A DNA stretch of 52,112 nucleotides from DATDYA01 sp035289165 (GTDB lineage: Bacteria; Patescibacteriota; Patescibacteriia; Magasanikbacterales; GWA2-37-8): NCBI GenBank assembly GCA_035289165.1, contig DATDYA010000012.1:1-52112 (forward strand), written 5' to 3'. Below, piece after piece: positions 31,784 to 40,382 of this stretch. The notes under the pieces were generated by a model. That model was not told the origin of the DNA, did no database searches, and saw only the letters and a program-made list of their open reading frames with translations. The translations under genes and the position numbers were made by a program. Within the stretch, counting starts at the first letter, position 1, and every line of letters begins with the position of its first letter.

Positions 31784-32317
31784 CTATTTTAGACCAGTCA
31801 AATATCCTATAAATGTGTCTAACAATAGATAACTGGAAAAAACTAGTATCACTCCGATCGCTGCCCATAACATCGTCTGTGTGCCACTCTTTACCTTTTC
31901 AGCATTACCAGCTGAAATTAACCACTGGAAACCACCGTAAACAAACATCAATAAAGCCAAGGATCCAATTATCCCCAGCGCGGCCTGAATAATTTTACCC
32001 AATACTTGAGGAACTTCCGTCGGATTTCCGCTTAACGGATTTGTAAGACAAGTATAACCGGTTGGACAAGATCCTCCACTTTTAGTGGCGGGGGGCGTAG
32101 AAGTGGCTTTTTCAACCACAGACGCGCAATCACCGTCTATTGGACCCGTGCATCCCCCAGGACATTGTACGGGGGCACCACTATCTGGTTTATCAAAAGA
32201 CTCACAACTATAAGCACACTGACAGTGATATTTCTCTGCCCCAAAAGCCGGATCTGCTAAAAATATGAACCAGGATAAGCCTGCGATTAACGTTAAAAAA
32301 ATAATCACTTTTTTCAT
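31784..32317 (-). CDS. T4SS-pilin-like protein with N-terminal Cys-rich domain (paralogue 7)
   Basis: A 177-residue protein: signal sequence to about residue 26, then a 70-residue domain with nine Cys (Y-H-C-Q-C-A-Y-S-C and C-P-G-G-C among them) before the pilin-like core at about 110-177. The loop here reads F-Q-W-L-I-S-A-G-N-A-E-K-V-K-S-G, a diverged form of the family loop. It ends 67 nt before paralogue 6 starts. Cys-rich segments on the opposite side of the core from paralogue 5 suggest independent acquisition. Confidence 0.72.
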   Translation of the reverse strand: MKKVIIFLTLIAGLSWFIFLADPAFGAEKYHCQCAYSCESFDKPDSGAPVQCPGGCTGPIDGDCASVVEKATSTPPATKSGGSCPTGYTCLTNPLSGNPTEVPQVLGKIIQAALGIIGSLALLMFVYGGFQWLISAGNAEKVKSGTQTMLWAAIGVILVFSSYLLLDTFIGYLTGLK

Positions 32318-32320
32318 AGA

Positions 32321-33331
32321 CTATGCCACTGATTTGAAAATAAAATCTACCAACACATAACTCCCGAGCATCACTATTACTCCAAGCGTTGCCCAAATCA
32401 AAATATTTTTAGCTTTGTCTACCTGCCCAGAATTACCGGCCGAGGTCATCCACAATAAGCCAGAATAAATATACAAAGCCAAGGCAATTGAACCTACAAA
32501 ACCAATAAGTAATTTGATAGCACGGCCGATTAGATTTATCACGCCTGATTCATCCGCGCTTAAACTGAGCGGATTTAGACTCTTCGCGCTCGACTTTACG
32601 TTTTCCATGCTTAAACCAATTGCTTTTTCTTCGGTTTTGCCAAGGTCCGCCTCAGTATAACTGGATCCACAGGTAGCATCGGCGCTTTTAAGATCGGCCA
32701 CTGTTTTTAGTTCTTCCCCAGCAGAACAGGTTGCCTCACTTTCTTTGTTCTGTTTTTCCACACCACATTCGTGTACGATCAGGCCTTCGTCATCACCAAC
32801 CTTCTTGCAACAACAATAATTTAATATCTTCTGAGTTTCGCTTTGACAATTACCTTCTTCTACATATGTGACTCCTGCGCCAGCCTCCACAATCTCTTGA
32901 ACCGTCGTTAGACGCATACAATCTTTTGTAACTGTAGAATTTAAGGGGTTCTCCGTAATAACACACAAACAAGGCTCATAAATTTTCATTATGCATTGTC
33001 TTACGTTGGGATAACCGGGGTTGATTCTAATTCTCCCAGATGGTCCAGTACAGCCGGTTCCATCTAGTTCAACCCTTGGGATACTAGACCAACCAACGCC
33101 AGCTTCTCCGCTTTGAATTTGAGTATATTCGTTTCTGTCGCCTACATTAAATTTTCTCCAGCTTGACCCTGAACCCGTACTTAACTCGCACCAACACCCA
33201 GTATTATTTTGATTAGAAAAACTAGCCTGGAGATAATTTTCCAATTCCCCAGCCGAGACAGGGGTAATCTCAAATAAAAACACTAAAACTCCTATTGCTA
33301 AACTACATTTTCCCCACCAGTTTATTTTCAT
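32321..33331 (-). CDS. Large T4SS-pilin-like protein with long Cys-rich ectodomain (paralogue 8)
   Basis: A 336-residue protein. After a signal sequence (to about A-G, residue 28), about 220 residues of exposed sequence carry about 15 Cys, including G-C-W-C-E-L, P-C-L-C-V-I and Y-C-C-C-K-K. The pilin-like two-helix core (about 262-336, loop W-M-T-S-A-G-N-S-G-Q-V-D-K-A-K) ends the protein. The long Cys-rich part may act as a tip or adhesive head. It follows paralogue 9 by 6 nt. Confidence 0.72.
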   Translation of the reverse strand: MKINWWGKCSLAIGVLVFLFEITPVSAGELENYLQASFSNQNNTGCWCELSTGSGSSWRKFNVGDRNEYTQIQSGEAGVGWSSIPRVELDGTGCTGPSGRIRINPGYPNVRQCIMKIYEPCLCVITENPLNSTVTKDCMRLTTVQEIVEAGAGVTYVEEGNCQSETQKILNYCCCKKVGDDEGLIVHECGVEKQNKESEATCSAGEELKTVADLKSADATCGSSYTEADLGKTEEKAIGLSMENVKSSAKSLNPLSLSADESGVINLIGRAIKLLIGFVGSIALALYIYSGLLWMTSAGNSGQVDKAKNILIWATLGVIVMLGSYVLVDFIFKSVA

Positions 33332-33337
33332 AGTAAC

Positions 33338-34018
33338 TTATAATCTAAACCCACTTTGTACCCCAATAGTCTCGGCTAAAAATCCAATTAAAATGTAAGC
33401 ACCAAAGGCAATTACAAGACCTGTTACTGCCGCCACCATGGCTCCTGTCCCTTTTTTAACCTGTTCAGAATTACCACGCGACAAGATCATAACAAATCCG
33501 CCATAGATGAACATAACCAAAGCTATGGCACCAATAATTCCGAACAACCACCGGCCCAGATTAATTAAGGTAATTACAAAAATTGAAATATCCCGACATT
33601 CTGGGGTTAAGGTATCCTCTAACACACAGGGTGGTAGAATCGCCCCTGCATCTTTTGAACTATCAAACTGCTGGTGATATTCAGAAATAGGATTGTATTT
33701 AGTACGAAACTGCTCATCCCACAAATCTTTCTGGGCGTTACAAGTACTCTGATCCATGGTGTAACAAAGATACATGTCTGTAGTCTTATCAAAATTCTCG
33801 GGGGTACACTGGTCTTTGCTATCAACTGGAGTGCAAATCGAAGAACCTTCTGCATCCTTATAATTTTCGAGAGTCAGTTTTTCCATGTTTGCCGAACAAA
33901 AACAATAAGTGGCTTCGGCGAGTATCGGACCACCTTGGGTTTCCACCGACTGGGGTAAGAAAAAAAACAAAACAAACAGAATTCCAGAAAAAATTATTCG
34001 TACCAAATATTTTTTCAT
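33338..34018 (-). CDS. T4SS-pilin-like protein with Cys-containing ectodomain (paralogue 9)
   Basis: A 226-residue protein: signal sequence to about Q-S-V-E-T (27), about 110 residues with eight Cys (Y-C-F-C among them), then the two-helix core with G-G-F-V-M-I-L-S-R-G-N-S-E-Q-V-K-K-G replacing the usual W-M-T-A loop. It is the first pilin-like gene of the array, 3 nt after the solute-binding protein gene and in the same transcript. Confidence 0.72.
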   Translation of the reverse strand: MKKYLVRIIFSGILFVLFFFLPQSVETQGGPILAEATYCFCSANMEKLTLENYKDAEGSSICTPVDSKDQCTPENFDKTTDMYLCYTMDQSTCNAQKDLWDEQFRTKYNPISEYHQQFDSSKDAGAILPPCVLEDTLTPECRDISIFVITLINLGRWLFGIIGAIALVMFIYGGFVMILSRGNSEQVKKGTGAMVAAVTGLVIAFGAYILIGFLAETIGVQSGFRL

Positions 34019-34021
34019 ATC

Positions 34022-35407
34022 TTACAATGTTTGATTAACCTTTGTCGCTCCCCGATTTAAAACATTCTGCTTCAACTGCATAACCTTATCGTTGTCAAAC
34101 GGTACGGCGTTCCATTCATCCACCATATCTTGGATTGCCTTAAGGGCCGCCTCATAATTCCGACCACGATACCAGTTTTCAGCTACCAAAACTTGAGAAA
34201 TAAACGGCGCTAATTCAATTTTATCTTTTTGTTCATTAATTAAAGCCCGTAAAGCCGTTGGCCGCTTACTTAAATCTAAATACTCTTTGACCAATTTAGT
34301 ATAAGTCAAAGAATTAACCAGGTTCCAGGCTTCGTTCTGGTTCTTCGACTTCGCGACTACCGTCTGAATCCAGTAATTGGCGACGTTCACCGGCTGCTCA
34401 TTATTAAGTTGCAACATCGACATTACCTCAAAATTCAACTGCGGCGCTCGAGCTTTTATGAGAGGATAATGGTAACTATAACCAAAGAAAAAACCAGCCT
34501 TGCCTTGCACAAAACTGTCGAAGGCGTTACCCAAATCCTTGTTCCAGGAATAGGTGTCACGAGCTGGGTTAGAAAAATCCGTATAAAAATTCATCACATT
34601 CATCGCCGGACTTATGTCATTGTTACGCGGGGCGTAATTAAACACGGCTTGGCCGCTTCGCGCCACAAAATCCACATTGCTTTGGCGGTAAAGCACATAC
34701 AAAATGTCATCAACACCCGGGACATTTTCACCGCTTCCGATGGCCACACCAGACTGGGTAACTTTTCCGCTCGTCCGGTCATATTTGGTTACCTTTTTAA
34801 CCGCCGCCTGAAATTCTTCCCAGGTCTTGGGCGGCTCGGCCACACCAGCCCGATCAAGAATATCTTTGTTATAATAAATAGCCAGAGCATCCAAAGATAA
34901 TGGCAAGCCGTACACTCTCCCCTCAACGACCACGTCGCTTTTCACCGTTTGTACAAAGTTTCTTTCAATATCCAAAACTGTCGGCAACGCGTAATCACGT
35001 GAATTGATTTTTGTTTCCGTGCTAAACTGATTTTTAATAATCTGCACCGTGGTATCCCGGGCCCCTTCCGGCATGGGTGCTAATTTACTTTGAAAAGTTT
35101 TTACCCAACGATTACGAATCGAAATAATGTCTGGTCCCCGATCTTCGGCTAGAGCCTCAACTAAACGAGGATACAACTCCTCCAACCTTAACTGACGAAC
35201 GTTAACTGTAATATGTGGTCGGTCGATCCGCCATTTAGCAATCGTAGCATTTAGGGCGTCGACGTCATCAAAAACAGTCCAATATTCCAAGGTAACCGGC
35301 TGAATCGCCTGCTGTTCTTTTTTCGACAACCCTTTACAACCAAATCCGGTAAATACCAAAAAACTCATGACGAAAATGAGTGTCAGTATGCTTGCTTTCT
35401 TAAGCAT
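34022..35407 (-). CDS. Extracellular solute-binding lipoprotein heading the pilin array
   Basis: A 461-residue protein with an N-terminal signal and lipobox F-T-G-F-G-C (Cys24), so it is tethered to the outer face of the membrane. The body has the two-lobe pattern of sugar-type ABC binding proteins: an early V-T-L-E-Y-W-T-V-F, then D-I-I-S-I-R near 98, Y-G-L-P-L-S-L-D-A-L-A-I-Y-Y-N-K and T-W-E-E-F. No permease or ATPase gene lies beside it; instead pilin-like genes follow 3 nt downstream. It may bind a saccharide for an ABC system elsewhere or serve the surface apparatus. Promoter with inverted repeat at 35421-35458. Confidence 0.82.
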   Translation of the reverse strand: MLKKASILTLIFVMSFLVFTGFGCKGLSKKEQQAIQPVTLEYWTVFDDVDALNATIAKWRIDRPHITVNVRQLRLEELYPRLVEALAEDRGPDIISIRNRWVKTFQSKLAPMPEGARDTTVQIIKNQFSTETKINSRDYALPTVLDIERNFVQTVKSDVVVEGRVYGLPLSLDALAIYYNKDILDRAGVAEPPKTWEEFQAAVKKVTKYDRTSGKVTQSGVAIGSGENVPGVDDILYVLYRQSNVDFVARSGQAVFNYAPRNNDISPAMNVMNFYTDFSNPARDTYSWNKDLGNAFDSFVQGKAGFFFGYSYHYPLIKARAPQLNFEVMSMLQLNNEQPVNVANYWIQTVVAKSKNQNEAWNLVNSLTYTKLVKEYLDLSKRPTALRALINEQKDKIELAPFISQVLVAENWYRGRNYEAALKAIQDMVDEWNAVPFDNDKVMQLKQNVLNRGATKVNQTL

Positions 35408-35420
35408 AGGGCAATAAAAA

Positions 35421-35458
35421 AAGTGTGATATTTTGATTGGTTACATTATATCACACTT
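35421..35458 (-). promoter_or_regulatory. Promoter with 11-bp inverted-repeat operator before the binding-protein gene
   Basis: Minus-strand extended -10 TGATATAAT (35445-35453) is embedded in one arm of AAGTGTGATAT (35421-35431) / ATATCACACTT (35448-35458), loop 16 nt. A factor bound here would cover the -10 and the start. On RNA the downstream arm alone is transcribed. Confidence 0.5.
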
Positions 35459-35480
35459 TAGTTTGGTTGAGTATAGTAAA

Positions 35481-36344
35481 TTATTTTAACAGACCTTCTT
35501 TCTTCGCAAAATGAATCGCGGTTTCGAGTAGGGCTAATTTATTACCGGTATCAAAGTACTTTCCCTCATAAACATAGGCATAAAATGGCTTTTTTGCCGC
35601 CAAAGCGTTAGCCGCATCAGCCAACCAGATCTCGCCACCCTTCCCGGCACCCTGTTGCTCGAGCGAGGGCCAGATATCTTTGGTTAAAATGTAACGCATG
35701 CCGCCAACGATCAAACCGTGGGGCGAAACTTTATCCAAACTTGGTTTTTCCACAAATCTCTCCACCCGGTAAACCCCTTTTTCTTTTCCTTCTTTACCGT
35801 AGACATTGCCGTATTTCATCATCGCCTCTTTGTCTTCAATTTTTTGTACCCCAATAATTGGTGATTGTTTTTGGTTAAAGACCTTAACTAATTGCCTTAC
35901 GACTGGAATTTTAGAATCAATGATGCTGTCGCCATCGGAAAAAGCAAACGGCTCGTCGCCTAAAAACTCTTTGGCACATAAAAGCGCGTGCCCGTTCCCA
36001 AGCGGCTCGGATTGGCGAGTATAAAAAAATTTAACTTTTTTAGTCAAATCTACCAATGGTTTGATCAAATCGTATTTACCCTTACTTTTTAAATACTCTT
36101 CAAAATCTATATCACGATCAAAATGATCTTCAATCGCCCGCTTTTGTGAACTGGTCACAAAGATAATTTCCTTTATCCCACTTTCTACCATTTCTTCAAC
36201 AATATATTGCACGACTGGTTTGTCTAAAACCGGCAACATCTCCTTTGGCATCGCTCTGGTCGCTGGCAAAAAGCGTGTCCCGAGCCCGGCAACTGTAATA
36301 ACTCCTTTTTTTACTTGTAATTTTGGCATAAATTTATATTTCAT
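35481..36344 (-). CDS. galU: UTP--glucose-1-phosphate uridylyltransferase
   Basis: A 287-residue enzyme making UDP-glucose. A-G-L-G-T-R-F-L-P-A-T-R-A-M-P-K-E near 20 is the nucleotide-binding signature, D-G-D-S-I-I-D the middle acidic motif, and V-E-K-P near 195 and G-K-Y-F-D-T-G-N-K near the end complete the GalU pattern. Two in-frame ATGs, 36344 and 36329 (M-P-K-L), are possible. A promoter (36360-36387) and a TATAAT only 3 nt before ATG 36344 leave a very short or no leader. UDP-glucose fits the glycosyltransferase at 28030. Confidence 0.92.
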   Translation of the reverse strand: MKYKFMPKLQVKKGVITVAGLGTRFLPATRAMPKEMLPVLDKPVVQYIVEEMVESGIKEIIFVTSSQKRAIEDHFDRDIDFEEYLKSKGKYDLIKPLVDLTKKVKFFYTRQSEPLGNGHALLCAKEFLGDEPFAFSDGDSIIDSKIPVVRQLVKVFNQKQSPIIGVQKIEDKEAMMKYGNVYGKEGKEKGVYRVERFVEKPSLDKVSPHGLIVGGMRYILTKDIWPSLEQQGAGKGGEIWLADAANALAAKKPFYAYVYEGKYFDTGNKLALLETAIHFAKKEGLLK

Positions 36345-36359
36345 CGGATTATATTTTTT

Positions 36360-36387
36360 AGTATAACAAACCTGTGGGCTTAGGCAA
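36360..36387 (-). promoter_or_regulatory. Promoter of galU
   Basis: Minus-strand TTGCCT (36382-36387), 16-nt spacer, TATACT (36360-36365); start near 36353, giving a leader under 12 nt to the first ATG. Confidence 0.4.
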
Positions 36388-36392
36388 GGGTA

Positions 36393-37787
36393 TTAATTTA
36401 CTACTTCCACCTCTTCCCAGCTAATGAGGTTGTATTCTGACCCAACTGGGAAACCGGGTGGTGGGTTATACGTCAAATTAACATCATAATTAGAATTCGT
36501 TATTTCATAGCCCGAGACTACTTGTCCGCCCCCTGATACCCAACTCCAGGTCCAAACACCAAAAGTGATAACCGAACCAAACGTCGTCAAACTTTCTTTA
36601 GTGTCTCCCGAATAAAAATACCGTTTCGTTGCCCCCGACTTGGCCAAAAGAGCTCCGTCTATTTCTAAATAATCTGGCGAGTTGTGTGGAATCAAAACAT
36701 CTTTTTCCCCAATCAAACCCAAAACATGATTACCATCTTTCGCCAAGTAAGTAATATTCCCATTAATTATTATTGATTCACCGGAAGCCGTTCCAATCGT
36801 TGCCCGACCATTAACTACCCCATCCACCCAAACTGTATCTTCAACATAAATATACCCATTAGCCGGTACTGGATAAGTAGTTGGTGAATTAGTCGTACGA
36901 ATGTCTATGCAATAAGTATGAAATTTATTTTCACCAGTATCCTTCCCCGAATAACAATAGGTCCGGGTTACCTTATACACCTTAATTGTCCCATCAGCTT
37001 GAAAACTCAATCGCCAACCCTCGTCACCAGAAGAAGTTAAATAAAGTCCGCCACCTTCATCGGCCCCCTCTTTAATCTCTGCCAATTTAGCCGTAACCGC
37101 CGTAAAATCTTTCGCCGGTACTGGATATCGCCAATATTCTTGCGGCCCACCCACACCCCAAATCCCTTCCTGGGTTTGATTACCACAACCATGGAATTCT
37201 TTACAAGTATAAGTGGCCATGGCGCTCGTTATCGGCGCATCACCTAAACCATCATAGCGAATTCCGCCATTAGCGTGAAATTTACCGTGCGTATATTCAG
37301 TATCGCCAATCCAGACATCGGTATTAGTCAAAAAAGCATAGTCAGTCAGAGCCGGAAAGCCAACCCGCGCTCGGAGTTTTCGTTTACTATCCAGTTGGGC
37401 GTCTAACCAGCCTGTAGATTCAATAGTTACAACCGTTGACCCAGAAAGTGGCGGAGTAATATCTAAAGAATAATGTCCAATAACATTTCCGTCTTTATCT
37501 TCATAAGCATGGACGTAGGGACCGGGGACCCCGGTGCCATCTTGGTAATCCGTTTTATTATGCGCCAAATGCCACCGATAATAATTAATCCCTGCTTCGG
37601 CAATCTGAAAAGCCATCTCTCGATTATGTTTAAAATTCGATGCCCGATTTTCCATAATCGCGTAGCTCACTATACCGGTAACGATGATCGTAAAGGCAAT
37701 CGAACCCAACACCAAAACTGAAATCAAAGCCTGCCCGCGGTGATCGTGGTAAAAATTTTGTAATAACTTTTTCAAATTTATTAACAC
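36393..37787 (-). CDS. PilX-like pilus assembly protein with large ectodomain
   Basis: A 464-residue protein. The N-terminus has a basic stretch, H-R-G-Q-A-L-I-S-V-L-V-L-G-S-I, and a hydrophobic helix (about 18-44), then a helical stalk with R-E-M-A-F-Q-I-A-E-A-G-I-N-Y-Y-R-W. This is the PilX/pilus-assembly layout, lacking the exact G-F-x-L-x-E cleavage site. The exposed body, over 370 residues, is rich in Gly, Thr and beta-type sequence with repeated D-x-V-W-(I/V)-(G/D). It follows the PilW-like gene by 1 nt, so the three form one minor-pilin operon. Confidence 0.68.
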   Translation of the reverse strand: MLINLKKLLQNFYHDHRGQALISVLVLGSIAFTIIVTGIVSYAIMENRASNFKHNREMAFQIAEAGINYYRWHLAHNKTDYQDGTGVPGPYVHAYEDKDGNVIGHYSLDITPPLSGSTVVTIESTGWLDAQLDSKRKLRARVGFPALTDYAFLTNTDVWIGDTEYTHGKFHANGGIRYDGLGDAPITSAMATYTCKEFHGCGNQTQEGIWGVGGPQEYWRYPVPAKDFTAVTAKLAEIKEGADEGGGLYLTSSGDEGWRLSFQADGTIKVYKVTRTYCYSGKDTGENKFHTYCIDIRTTNSPTTYPVPANGYIYVEDTVWVDGVVNGRATIGTASGESIIINGNITYLAKDGNHVLGLIGEKDVLIPHNSPDYLEIDGALLAKSGATKRYFYSGDTKESLTTFGSVITFGVWTWSWVSGGGQVVSGYEITNSNYDVNLTYNPPPGFPVGSEYNLISWEEVEVVN

Positions 37788-37788
37788 A

Positions 37789-38406
37789 TTAATTAGTCTT
37801 TAAATTCCTAATTTCCACTTTGGATTCAATCGAAAATGGCACGGGTGTATTATTTGGATCTTCCTCCAACATTAGATTGATTTTAATCAAACGAATTTGT
37901 GTTGCGTCAATCGGTAGAACCATCGGGGTTCCGGTGGCAAAAGAAAAACCTTCGTTATAATAAGTAAAAACCGGGTTCTCCCCATTGGCGACATCATGAA
38001 CAATGTCTACTACGGTCTCAGTCGCCTGACTATATACCAAAGGATTACCGCTGGGCTTAATAACGCCTTTTTTTAAGGTCGCACCCGCCAAAAAGTAACG
38101 CACCTTTTCACGATAGTTATCGGTATCAAGATTGGTATAAAAAATAATTGAACTGGTCGCGGCCGATTCAATCGGATAGGCCCCTAAACTAGAATAATTC
38201 GTTTTACGAATTTCATTGGTAAAATCATGGACAATTTTTCGACCCTCATTTTGTGTCGACAATTGTTCCCAAATAACATCTCGTGAGTGGTTACTAAATA
38301 AGAACAACGACACGGCGCCTTCTACCAACAAAAGCATACCCGCCATCGCCACTAAAGCTTCGAGTATTGTAAACCCTTGGTAATTGTATTTTAAATTTTT
38401 CATCAT
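37789..38406 (-). CDS. PilW-like type IV prepilin
   Basis: A 205-residue protein with a class III leader: Q-G-F-T-I-L-E-A-L-V-A-M-A at about 10-22, cleaved after Gly with Glu5 of the mature part present, then a hydrophobic N-terminal helix and a stalk containing R-K-I-V-H-D-F-T-N-E-I-R. The rest is a small beta-rich head. It overlaps the PilV-like gene by 4 nt (ATGA) and precedes the PilX-like gene. It is probably a minor pilin that primes fibre assembly. Confidence 0.78.
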   Translation of the reverse strand: MMKNLKYNYQGFTILEALVAMAGMLLLVEGAVSLFLFSNHSRDVIWEQLSTQNEGRKIVHDFTNEIRKTNYSSLGAYPIESAATSSIIFYTNLDTDNYREKVRYFLAGATLKKGVIKPSGNPLVYSQATETVVDIVHDVANGENPVFTYYNEGFSFATGTPMVLPIDATQIRLIKINLMLEEDPNNTPVPFSIESKVEIRNLKTN

Positions 38407-40220
38407 TCTTCTAGAGACATGTCTATCATGACATCACTCTGGCCACTGACCTCTATGATCCCAGTATATGGAGCATACCCACTCCGGCTAACTTCAATAT
38501 TATAGACTGTGGCCGACAGACTGTTAAAAAAAGCCTGGCCCGGTGGTAGACAGGCATTAGTAAACGTAAAGGCCAATTCAGATAAAATAGAGGTATAATC
38601 TTGGTTAGCAGTAGACAAAAAGACTTTGTAGCGCAAATAACGATTACCGTCGTGAATCGGGTTAATTACTGTGTCGACTAGATTATAATAAGTTCCGGCT
38701 GTACCATCCGGTCCAATATAATCCCAACTCGCAGGGGTACTCGAATTAGTGGTGGCAATCTGAAAACGAATTGAGGAGGCACCTGTTTCTACAGGCTGAC
38801 TCAAAGGCTCAAAAATAATATTGCGAAAATCCACACTACCGCCCAGGTCAAAAGTGGACGATTCTAAAATACCGCTTGGCACATAATCCCCGCCCGTCCG
38901 TTTTAGGGTTAAACTCCCGACCGGTGAATCGTTGTCTACCCCACTATCATCACTAAAGTATTTATCCAGAGTAATATATTCGTCTTGCCCGCTACCACCT
39001 GACCAATCGGTTTGGCGTGTATAACCCAAATCAGTGGTTTCGGTTTGGTCATAAGTACCATCATACAAACGAATCGTGGCCGAAGATAACGGCAGACTCG
39101 TACCAGCATCTTTCACTTTTACTAATAAAGAATTCGTTGTGTGGGGACGCAAGATAACACTCATTTCTTGGTTTTGACCTGGTTCAATATTTACCGGTAA
39201 CATGGGGATCGAACCGGCGACATCATAAGTTGTAAGTAAAGGCGACAAATAATATTTATCCCATTCAATCGTCGGGAAAGAATAATCTCCACCGCCATCA
39301 GTCGTAAAATCTTCATCCAGCTTATAAACATTTGGTTCAATGCCAAGTAACTTTTCCGTACCATGCAGATTCAATCCCACGCCCCCAATCGGGACACAGC
39401 TTGGCCCCATCGTGTGGAGATTCAAACTACCCAGGCGATCAATAGAAAAATAAATTTCTGTCACCATCTGGCTCGCGACGTTAGCTGGTAGCTTTACAGG
39501 GGTGGGTACCTCCGGGCTGGGAGATAATGTGTAATCAGAAGAATAGCCTTCTTTACTAGCTGTAATCTGGTACCCCATCGTGCTTGTTGGAACATCCACT
39601 AACTTTAGCCAACCGTCATTGTCCGTAGTCTCAGTTAAATCAATCACTGGATTAACGCTATTATTTACTACGTGGACATTAGCACCAACAACCGCTAAAC
39701 CGTTTTTATCAAATACTTGAATAAATAACGCACCGTTGTCGCTAGCGCCCTCCAAATTACGAGGGCCAATAATCGTACTTAAAATTACTGGCGTCTGTTG
39801 ACGACAAGAATCACAAATAATAGAAAATTCTACCAACTTGTAATCCGCTGGTGAAAGATCGTTCGGGTTGCCACCGATTGTGCCATCATAATTATCGTCA
39901 AAATTACGGACTGTGGCCGTGATGGTAAACGGCATGTTATTCCGTGTCACATTTTGCGTGCGCGGGATCTCTCCGGGCGGCACGCCGTTCACAATTCCAA
40001 TCTTGTCATAAACCATATTTCTTACTGTTTCAACCTGCTCGGCCAATACCGATGTCTCAACAATCTTCAATCTCGACTGGTAAACAATTTTAAAAACCAT
40101 GTTAATTGCCCCGTAAACCCCAACGACGAATAACAAAAATACCCCGGCGGCAACAATAACCTCCACGAGTGTTATGCCTCGTGAATTAAGTTTAAAAAAA
40201 TATCCCCCTGATTTGTTCAT
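38403..40220 (-). CDS. PilV-like type IV prepilin with beta-domain ectodomain
   Basis: A 605-residue protein. A class III leader, S-R-G-I-T-L-V-E-V-I-V-A-A-G at about 13-26, is followed by a hydrophobic helix and a stalk ending near residue 65. The exposed part has several Ig/carboxypeptidase-regulatory-like modules: V-F-D-K-N-G-L-A-V-V-G-A-N-V with T-D-N-D-G-W near 190-230, V-K-D-A-G-T-S-L-P-L-S-S-A near 375, and a discoidin-like region after 430. That is far larger than usual PilV and suits a tip adhesin. It is the first gene of the minor-pilin operon. Confidence 0.75.
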   Translation of the reverse strand: MNKSGGYFFKLNSRGITLVEVIVAAGVFLLFVVGVYGAINMVFKIVYQSRLKIVETSVLAEQVETVRNMVYDKIGIVNGVPPGEIPRTQNVTRNNMPFTITATVRNFDDNYDGTIGGNPNDLSPADYKLVEFSIICDSCRQQTPVILSTIIGPRNLEGASDNGALFIQVFDKNGLAVVGANVHVVNNSVNPVIDLTETTDNDGWLKLVDVPTSTMGYQITASKEGYSSDYTLSPSPEVPTPVKLPANVASQMVTEIYFSIDRLGSLNLHTMGPSCVPIGGVGLNLHGTEKLLGIEPNVYKLDEDFTTDGGGDYSFPTIEWDKYYLSPLLTTYDVAGSIPMLPVNIEPGQNQEMSVILRPHTTNSLLVKVKDAGTSLPLSSATIRLYDGTYDQTETTDLGYTRQTDWSGGSGQDEYITLDKYFSDDSGVDNDSPVGSLTLKRTGGDYVPSGILESSTFDLGGSVDFRNIIFEPLSQPVETGASSIRFQIATTNSSTPASWDYIGPDGTAGTYYNLVDTVINPIHDGNRYLRYKVFLSTANQDYTSILSELAFTFTNACLPPGQAFFNSLSATVYNIEVSRSGYAPYTGIIEVSGQSDVMIDMSLEE

Positions 40221-40267
40221 GGGGATATTATAGCAGAAAAACTAAATTAGTTATAGTCAGGCCACCC

Positions 40268-40296
40268 TTGCTTTTTCTCTAAACTCATGCTATATT
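40268..40296 (+). promoter_or_regulatory. Promoter before the half tRNA-Leu
   Basis: TTGCTT (40268-40273), 17-nt spacer, TATATT (40291-40296). The tRNA-like sequence begins 12 nt later, so a tRNA promoter has been retained and would now drive the HNH gene and tRNA-Leu(UAA). Confidence 0.6.
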
Positions 40297-40308
40297 TATC
40301 TGCGTTAA

Positions 40309-40353
40309 ACCCAAGCGGTGGAATTGGTAGACGTGCAAGCACAGGTTGACCTT
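40309..40353 (+). pseudogene. 5' half of a tRNA-Leu gene, 3' half missing
   Basis: ACCCAAGCGGTGGAATTGG followed by TAGACGTGCAAGC matches the acceptor 5' strand, D arm and the start of the anticodon arm of leucine tRNAs. The sequence then departs. No variable arm, T arm or complementary CTTGGGT acceptor strand is found before or after the HNH gene, so the gene is truncated rather than split by a removable intron in this window. Confidence 0.55.
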
Positions 40354-40382
40354 AAACTACTGATATGGTACACTGTGCCCAT

